64,000 bases of DNA from Pseudomonas sp. LP_7_YM (GTDB lineage: Bacteria; Pseudomonadota; Gammaproteobacteria; Pseudomonadales; Pseudomonadaceae), in contig NZ_SOCT01000001.1 of assembly GCF_004364435.1 (NCBI RefSeq), positions 620,001-684,000 of the forward strand. Direction: 5' to 3'. Made by a program: the position numbers and the translations under genes. The stretch's first letter is position 1; the number at the start of each line of letters is the position of its first letter. Positions 26,635 to 34,800 of the stretch are shown in pieces. The notes beneath the pieces are model-generated. The model saw nothing but the letters and a program-made list of their open reading frames with translations, was not told the origin of the DNA and made no database searches.

Positions 26635-27507
26635 TCAAGGCTGCTCGGGCAATCCGGCAGCCCGGCGCAACCCCAGATGCAAGGCCGTGCCAAACATCTG
26701 CCCGTGATTGCGACCATTGAATTGTTGGTAACTGGCCTCTGTGCCGGGCAGCGTCGCCAAATGCTCGGCCAGCAGGCGATTGGCATCGCGGGGTATAGCT
26801 GCCATTGCCTTTCTTCGCTCCGGCGAGCCGCCATCGAACTGTGCGATAGGCGGCTTGCCTTCTCTTTCTCCGATGATCAGTCGAACCGTACGCGCTAAAC
26901 CTGTCGGGAATGCGTTGAGCGCCATGACGTTATAGAACGTGACCGGCTGATACCAGAGTGACGCGCTGGCAGCGAACCAAGTCTGAAATGCCGCAGGTTC
27001 CTGTAACAGCGCAGATAGCACGAGCAGTCCGCCAAATGAATGGCCCCATAACGTCTGGTGCGAGAGATCAACGCTGTAGTGCGCCTGAACCTCGGGTTTT
27101 ATGTTCGATTCAATTAATTGCAAAAACGCCCCGGACGTCGCCCCGGTGTAGTCTCGTGTACGCCGCTCGCCGTCGTAGGTACCGTCGATGTCGTAGCCGA
27201 TCATCACCAGCAGCGGCGGGGTGCCTGTCGCAAGCTCGCCGAGCCATGCTTCCTGCAACTGGGCCATGACGTTATTGCCGTCCAGCAGGTACATCACCGG
27301 ATAGCCCGTGGAGACGGGCGGTCTGCGAGGAATGCCGATGTCCAGGCGGTAATGACGCTGGCCGTCGTGGGAGTCGATGTTCATTCGCTCGAAGCGGTAA
27401 TGGGCAGAGCCGGTTTCGGCCAAAGGGTGGGCCTCCTGGTTTGCTGCGTGGCTGTTCAGCGACACGACGCCGAAGAGTAGGACGATGAGGCTGTGCGTCC
27501 AGTTCAT
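26635..27507 (-). CDS. Alpha/beta hydrolase, siderophore-esterase (IroE/PfeE)-like, exported
   Basis: A 290-residue protein with signal peptide MNWTHSLIVLLFGVVSLNSH (cleavage near HAA). It belongs to the esterase-D/enterochelin-esterase-like hydrolases: YRLDIGIPRRPP, PVMYLLDGNN, MIGYDIDGTYDGERRTRDYT, nucleophile in LWGHSFGGLLVL (GxSxG) and the late His in FNGRNHGQMF. Periplasmic members such as IroE and PfeE hydrolyse catecholate siderophores. No siderophore receptor or transporter is adjacent, so the substrate stays open. It is convergent with the chemoreceptor gene. Confidence 0.82.
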   Translation of the reverse strand: MNWTHSLIVLLFGVVSLNSHAANQEAHPLAETGSAHYRFERMNIDSHDGQRHYRLDIGIPRRPPVSTGYPVMYLLDGNNVMAQLQEAWLGELATGTPPLLVMIGYDIDGTYDGERRTRDYTGATSGAFLQLIESNIKPEVQAHYSVDLSHQTLWGHSFGGLLVLSALLQEPAAFQTWFAASASLWYQPVTFYNVMALNAFPTGLARTVRLIIGEREGKPPIAQFDGGSPERRKAMAAIPRDANRLLAEHLATLPGTEASYQQFNGRNHGQMFGTALHLGLRRAAGLPEQP

Positions 27508-27693
27508 AGCAGGCCTTGCATGAGGTGTGATAGGGACCGGCGCTGTCGCAAACCACAGAATAGCCGCGGTGAGTCCGCTGCAAGAAGTGCTACTGGATAT
27601 TCTTGGCAGCGATTATTATCCGGTCATTGTGCTGCAGCGGTTTTTGCACTGCGGGCTCAGCGCAATGGATCGATAAATGGCAGGAAGCGGGCC

Positions 27694-27844
27694 ATGACCA
27701 CGGTGACTCCGGCGTCCGCGCGCCTGGCGGAGTTGCATGTTCGCCGCGAATCCGTGCTGGCCCGGGACCCACCTGATTCACCCTCGCGCCGCAGGCACAT
27801 GCCAGTGATCGAGCGGGGGTGGCGAAAAACGAAGAGGGTTTCTG
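27694..27844 (+). pseudogene. Possible C-terminal remnant of phnM
   Basis: The open stretch MTTVTPASARLAELHVRR...HMPVIERGWRKTKRVS ends against the phnN start. TTVTxxSARLAxL and a final PVIxxxWRxxKRV resemble the end of PhnM (alpha-D-ribose 1-methylphosphonate 5-triphosphate diphosphatase), which normally overlaps phnN in Pseudomonas phn operons. The linking segment is unlike PhnM, the frame no longer stops at the phnN ATG, and no upstream part survives. Low-confidence reading based on weak similarity plus position. Confidence 0.35.
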
Positions 27845-28411
27845 ATGGCAGGCAGGTTGATCTATCTCATCGGACCGTCCGGTTCGGGCAAGGACAGCCT
27901 GCTCGATGCGGCGCGCGAACCCATGGCGCTGCGCGGCTGCCGGATTGTGCGCCGGGTCATCACCCGTTCGGCGGAGGCCAAGGGTGAGGCGGCGCAGGCT
28001 GTCAGTGTCGAAGATTTCGATCTTATGCAGGCCCAGGGCAAGTTCGCGCTGAGCTGGTTCGCCAACGGCCTGCATTACGGCATTCCGAAAGAAATCGATC
28101 TGTGGCTATCCGAAGAACATGACGTGCTGATCAATGGCTCTCGCGGTCATCTGTCACAGGCCCGAGCGCGCTATCCCGATCTGCTGGTGGTGCTGCTGAA
28201 TGTCGATCAGGCAGTGCTGCGCGAACGCCTGCTGACCCGAGGCCGGGAGTCGGTCGAAGAGATCAAGGCTCGGCTGTCGCGCAATGCGCAGTTTTCCGAC
28301 GACCTGCTGGCCGACAACCCTACGATTATCCTGCTCGACAACTCAGGCGCCCTGGAGCAGACCGTTGCCAGTTTGCTGCAACGAATCGACCGGGCGCATG
28401 CCGGTGGATGA
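27845..28411 (+). CDS. phnN: Ribose 1,5-bisphosphate phosphokinase PhnN
   Basis: A 188-residue guanylate-kinase-like P-loop protein: Walker A LIGPSGSGKDSLL, then RRVITRSAEAKGEAAQAVSV, FALSWFANGLHYGIP and VLINGSRGHL, all characteristic of PhnN. The enzyme phosphorylates ribose 1,5-bisphosphate to PRPP at the end of C-P lyase phosphonate degradation, in the cytoplasm. None of phnF-M is present as an intact gene here; only a possible phnM scrap lies upstream. It may persist for PRPP supply or be a relic of a lost operon. A GC-rich imperfect hairpin follows the stop codon. Confidence 0.92.
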   Translation: MAGRLIYLIGPSGSGKDSLLDAAREPMALRGCRIVRRVITRSAEAKGEAAQAVSVEDFDLMQAQGKFALSWFANGLHYGIPKEIDLWLSEEHDVLINGSRGHLSQARARYPDLLVVLLNVDQAVLRERLLTRGRESVEEIKARLSRNAQFSDDLLADNPTIILLDNSGALEQTVASLLQRIDRAHAGG

Positions 28412-28808
28412 ACCTGCCGGGCGCCGCGCACGCGCGGCAGGGAGTTACCGTTCATGGAGTGGCGGCGCGAGAAAGGGCGGCGGTTTGAGCTCAATTGAAC
28501 ATGCCGATGAAGCCGCAAATGTGCAGGCGGCGGTAAATCGATTGTTGACGGTGTGGAGACATGCCGCTCGTCATATTATTGATGTTTCTGCCCCGAGCGT
28601 GAAATTCCATGACTACACTTTTCTGACGGGGCCTTTTTATAGGGCCTGCGCACCCATCAGTTTTGTCCGTTACGTCAATGTAACGCGTGCAATGCCTTCT
28701 GAAGATCGTCCGACGTGCTTGAGGCGCATTCAGTGATCCTGACTGCGACTTGGCTGCATCTGCGTGCGCAACTATTGGATAGCCACAACGTTTCAGAGGA
28801 CTGCCAGG
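28412..28808. other. Intergenic region before the RHS gene
   Basis: Nearly 400 bases without a supportable gene. Base composition falls toward A/T from about 28560 on, continuing into the first 500 bases of the RHS gene. A hairpin-like GGGGCCTTTTTATAGGGCC lies near 28630-28650. Promoter elements could not be assigned with confidence. Confidence 0.4.
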
Positions 28809-31800
28809 ATGGCCTACACACGACGTGAAATTAAAAAATTTTTAAAAGCCGACGAACTCATTGAATTAAACGGCAAGCAATACACTTATGCCCGGGCTGA
28901 TGGCCCGGACATCGTGCTTTATTTACCCGGAGCGGAAGAACAAAAGCGCGTGGCGTATGAGGATATTAAAAGGATCCCGCAAGTTGATCTCAGGAAAAGT
29001 GAAGAAGCCAGGCAGCTAAGTTTGCTCATCAACGCGGGAGCGGTTGCTATTGCGGAACCGGATCGACTCGAATTATCACCTGACAGTGGACCGTTGTTGA
29101 TCGAGATGTTCGACGGAGACTATCTTTTCGGCTGTGTGAAACAGGTTCGAAGTGTGGAGTCTAAAACGTTTCACCAATTGAATTTTTATCTGGATCTTTA
29201 CGCCAATAAAGAGAGTCGCGCGACTTATGCTTCCCTTTCGATCGCGCTGCCACTGCTGAGCGCCGCACGTGGCGTGAATGAAGACGTCGATGATGTTCTG
29301 GTTTCTTATATCGAAAATATGTACGCCTTGCGGGGTGTCGACCCTGCCAAACTTCCATCCGCGCCAGCTGACCCTGAGCCTGCAGTTGAGGTCGAGCCTG
29401 TTCCACCCGCAAGGGATAAGAGTCCACCAGCCGCTGAGCTCGCACAACCTCCCTCCGCACAAAATAACGGTGAACCTACAGCTGAAGTCAGACGACAGAC
29501 GGTCGAACCGTTTGCCGTTCCTTACCTGATTACCACCCAGCCCGACGGCTACTTGCCTGACATGAACGACTTCACGCTGGAGCGTGCAGGCAGCGTCGAC
29601 GACGGCTGGTATAGCACGGTGCCGATCAAGGGCGACCGAGCGCTGGCTGACGGTGAGACACTGAGTGCGTTTCTGGTCAATCGTCGCGATGGCCAGATCA
29701 GCCGGTTCGACTGCGTTGCGCAGGCGAGCATGCTCCAGGACGACCAATGGCCTGAGGCATTTGCCCAATCCATTGCCAGCCAGGGCGCGGCAATGACTGC
29801 CGGGGCGTGGCGTGAGGACAATACCTTCTCGACCGCAACGGCGTCGTTGCGCCTTTGGTGCCATGCGAAGTACCGCGCATTCACTAACGCGCCGTTCACC
29901 GCCAACCTGGTCCAGGTACTGGCCTGTGATGACCGCTTCCAGTTGACCGTTGGACAGACCCTTTGCCTGCAGGTGCGCGACCTGAAGACCCAGGCGCTCT
30001 TCGAGCAGCATTTCTTCCAGGCTGCCGGGGAGCAGGCCGGGGCAGGTTGGTCCAGGCTTCTGTGCGAGCAAATCAATCGTGACAGTCATCTGCTGCGTGC
30101 GGGGGTTCTGAGCGGAGGTTGCGAGGTAACGCCCGCCGACCATGGCAACGCTTTCTGGGGGCCGCAATGCGCCGAGCTGAGCGTCACGCTGACGCTGGCG
30201 AACTGGTGGGAAAGCCGCAAACTGGAGAGCGCGCGGGCACTGGAAGCAGGAACCACGCTACACGCCTGGGTCTACGATGCGTTTTCCCACCGCTTGCTGG
30301 CTCAGCATGAATGGACCCCGAGTACCGCCCAACGGGGCAGCGAAAAATGGCTGACAGCGTGGGCCACGGCTTTGAATACATCAGACGTGTCGGCCTACCT
30401 GCGAGCCGGTATTTCCAGCCCAACTGACGATAACCTCAAGGTCACGTCCACCGACGGCCTTGGGCTCTGGCAACGGGGTGACGCGCTGCGCATTTTCACT
30501 TCCCTGCCAGATGCGGGCAATCGGTCCGCGGGGCTTGCACTTGAACTACCGGAAGGATCGCAAACGACTGACGATCTTCAGGTGACGGTGCGCCATCCTT
30601 TCAGCGGGCAGGTGCTGCATGCCGCGGTATTCACCCCTGCGCCAGAAGATGAAAGTGAGTTCGATCAACACGCCTGGCGCGACGCGCTAATCAATTTCCT
30701 CAAAGATCAGGCTTGGCCGGAGCTGCACGTGCAACCGGCAAGCCAGGCCCAGGGTGACGCCGATATCTGGATGCCGCGCTTTTGCGAACTGCAGGTCGAT
30801 CTCGATCCCGTCGCTGCCGACGTTGAATCTGCAGCGACGACTGCATCCGCTTTGCCCACGGTGACGTTCGTCTCAACCACCGGCTCATTGCGGATAACCG
30901 CCGATATTCATGCCGGTGAGCTTGAGTTTCGTCTGAACCGCGCTGCCGTGAACGACGGCATACGTATAGCCACCTGTGTGCCGGTGGTATCGAGTGAGGG
31001 GGTGGCTGCTGAGGATGGGCCCTGGCCGATTTCAGTGACGGCCCACAGAATCACTTGGGGCGCACTGGCCAGGCGATGCACCTATGAGGTCACCCTGGAC
31101 TATCCCGTGAGCCTCTACGGCGGGGTAGAACGAACCATCGGCCATATCGGTGCTTTTAGCGAAACGCAATTCTGGCAGGCACCCCAGCCGGTCTCGTACA
31201 CCCCATCCAGCGCGTTGACCCCTTACTCGCCGACCAGTCTACTGTGCGAGGACTACGGTAATACCGAGCGCTCCGAAATCTTCGACACGCTTGGTCAGGG
31301 TGAAAGTGGCGTGGACCCACGCACCGGGCTGTTCCACGCCCATTACCCGATCGCCACGTTGCAAGGCCTGAGCGGGCTCGGCCCGATCTGCGATCTGACC
31401 TTGCATTACTCGGCCTTGCGCGGCAACGAGGCGGGGCTTGGCGATGGCTGGGCCTGGCGCTTTTCCAGCCTGAATGTGCGTGACCGTTGCCTGACGTTGG
31501 CCAACGGCATGCGGATCACGTTTACCAGCGAGGAGTGGCAGGGGCTTGGTGAAGAAAAACCGCTGAAAAAAAACCACTGCCTGGTGCAATCCAATAAGGA
31601 TTACAGCCAGGTCACGCTCGACCTGCCCAGTGGTCGCCGGGAGGTCCTGAGCAAACCGGGCGCAGAGGGCAGCGACGAGGAGGAACCAAACGCCGCATTT
31701 GTCGAGCGCATCATCAAGATGCTCAAGGCTATCAAGGGGAAAAGTAAACCGAATTTCCCTGCGGTTCCCGCGCACTGGACTCAGTGGGTGCTTCTCGTTC

Positions 31801-34800
31801 TTTCACCGGCCGCCTATTACATCGGCGCCAAGCTCGATTACGACGAAGTCCTCAGCGCCTGGGAAAAACATGGCAGCGTCAAGGAACTGGACGAGCGTAT
31901 TGCCTATTACGAACGGCCCTTCGTGCAACTGCTGCCCTCACGCATCGTCTCGCTGTATGGCGAAGGGTTGGACCTGGAGTGGAAGCGCCAGAAAGGGCAA
32001 TTTCTGCTCATGGCCATCCAGAGCGGGGAAGAAGCGCTCTTCACTGCCGAATACCTTACCCCGGACGAAACCAATGCACAGGTGAACATGCAGGTCTGGC
32101 CGACGAGCGATGAACGCTTCGAGGTCAAACTGCGATTGCAGAGCTATTTATTGCACACACTCACGCGCACGCAGGAAAAAACAGAGGAACAAACCAAGAC
32201 GATCATTCAGCAGGTCGATTGTGACTATGCCGACGATCCAACCCTGGATCGGGTGCTGTGTCGGTTGACGGAACTCGATGGATCGGTCGAATGCGTGCAA
32301 TACAGGCCAGGCATTCGGGGAACAGGTAAACCCCTTTGGCCTCAGGCTGTGCTGCATGCATTGATTCCGGGTGATGGGCAAGAAAATCAGGTCAATACCT
32401 ACCGCTATACCGGTCGTCTGCTGGACACATCGGATCAGTTGTACATCGTCGAGGGCGAGCGCGGTGCGCATGGGGCACGAGAGCATCACCTGCAGGTGTT
32501 CGGCCTCGACGATCAGATACAGCGTCAGGAGCTGGTGGCGGGCTCGGCGTCGGCCGACAGCCAATGGCTGGAGTTCAAGGCACGGCAATCGGCCAAGGCT
32601 CAGGTTATTCGTTACACGGGGTACGGGGATGATCTGGTCAAGGCAATTGAACAGATCAAGCTGGGCATCAGGGACGACAAAGCAGTGCTGCTCCTGGGCC
32701 AGCAGCAGGTCAAGTCTCAACAGGCTATCGTCGAGCTCGTCTGGAGCTACGGCCTGCGAAGCCGCAGGCGTTTGATCAGTTCCATCGAGTCATTGCTACG
32801 GGTCTGTCCGGCGTCGCAGCGTCCGGCACTGGGCAAGGCGATCGATATGTTGATCACCGAGCAGAGCGACGATGGCCTGCCGATAAAACTGGTTACGCAG
32901 GGTCATCACACCCTTCACAGCGCCTACTACCCGGCCGGTGGCGGGGAGAACATCGTCAGTGCTGCTACGCTGAACGGCCTGAGCGGCGTATCGGATGTGC
33001 CGCAATTGAGCTGCCCCAAGCTACCTGATTATGCCCTGCGCCCGCTGATGGCCGAGTATCAATGTGACGACTTCGGCAACTCCCTTGGTTTGAAGCTCTT
33101 TGGCTATCGCTCGGTGCAGCGTGACGGCAGGACATTCCTCGAGCTTGAGCAACAGGTAGTCATTGAAGGGATAGGCGTGAATGGCACATTCGACGGGCAG
33201 TTTCTCAGTACCATCGCGTGGGTCAAGACCGCCGGTGAGGTGCTATGGCGCCAGCGCGTCAATACCGTCTCGCCAGTGACCGCCAAGACGACGCCCGGCG
33301 GTGAGAGCAAAGTCAGGGAGTGGACCCTCACCGATAAACAACTGACTCATCTGGGCACTGCTAACTTTTCGCTGGAAACCACGCGCATCTGCGAAGACAA
33401 CCCTAACAACGCGTTTATTGTGGTGCGCACGATTTCAAAAACACAGGCTGGCAGCCAGGCGGTCAGTACCGAGCGGTGTTCACGTTACAGCCAGCGTTGC
33501 CTGGAGCGAGTCGAGCAAGGTATCGAGACGACGTGGGCGTACGACGCCGCCGGGCGTGTGGTCGATGAAGCGCAGTATCGACTCAAGCCAGGCAAAAAAG
33601 GCAGGGCCGATGACCAGAAAGCGGATGCACGCACCGAGACACAATATTCCTCGGATGGCAAGGTAGCGACCCAAATCCATGGCAACGGCGACGAAAGCCG
33701 TGCATACCTGGACGGCTTGCAGCGGACATGGCGCAGCGAGTGGCGAAGGGCCGGCTCTCAGGGTTATCTGCCGCTGTATGAATGTTCTCTGCAAGGGCTG
33801 GATGAGTCGCAAGTGATGGGCAGTTGCGAGTGGGATTATTTGCCGGGTGGTCAGGCCGTTGTCGAAAGGGCTCAGGCGCAGCCGCAGCAGGGGCGTCAGC
33901 CTTGGGTGAGCGAGCGGGGGGCGGCGGATGTTGAGAAAGAGGCGAATGAAGCTAAAACTCGATCAGTTAAGCTAGACAAAGCACGAGACCTCGAAATTTA
34001 CTATGCGGGCATCGGGGGGGCAGACAGACAGACGGCTTTAGAGTTCTTCGCCGTCCTGACGGAACTGTATGGATTAAGAGAGTCGTCATCAAACAATAAT
34101 GGAAAGGATATAGAAAGCATCATTAACCACGGCTTTACATTGGGACTTCAGATATTTGAATGGGGAACTTATGATCCATTGAAGCTTATAAAATTATTGC
34201 AAGGTATCGCGGGGCGGAAAGGTGATCAGGGCATTGCAGCTCAAGCTGAGTTTTGGTTTAAGTTGAAAAGAATAGTTCCTCCTTTCCCAGGAGGCTCAGT
34301 AATGTACGTGAAAGAATACGTTGACTGTGAGATTTTGAACGGGGGCGTACTGAAAGGGGGCTACACCATTGAGCAGTTGCCAGTGGAGTTTAAAAAACTA
34401 AAGTCCATTCCGGATTTTACAAATGTTGATATTCTTAATTTCTTCTCACTGCTCGATGGAGTTTCGAATCCCGAAATGCGCGGTTTCTATGTGTCTGATC
34501 CAATGCTTTTTACAGTGGAAAATGGTGAAGGCAGAAAAGTTAAGTTAGTCATTGAACAAGGCCTGTCCCAACACCGCCTCTCTCAACGCACCACCGAGTA
34601 CCTGACCAAAACCGATGGCACCTTCGAACGCACGCAAACCCTGTCAGACGGCACCGGTCAGCCGCAACTGAAACTGAGCCAACGTCTGGATTCGAACGGC
34701 CGCGTGGTGGGCAGCGAGCGTATCGTCGGCGACGAAACGCGCACCTACGCCCTGGAGCGCGACGTACTGGGTCGAGTCACCCGGATAACGCGACCTGACA

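Noticed and set aside
33920..34570. Intein as an explanation of the RHS insertion
   Set aside because: No Cys/Ser at the left junction, no His-Asn at the right junction and no homing-endonuclease motifs were seen.
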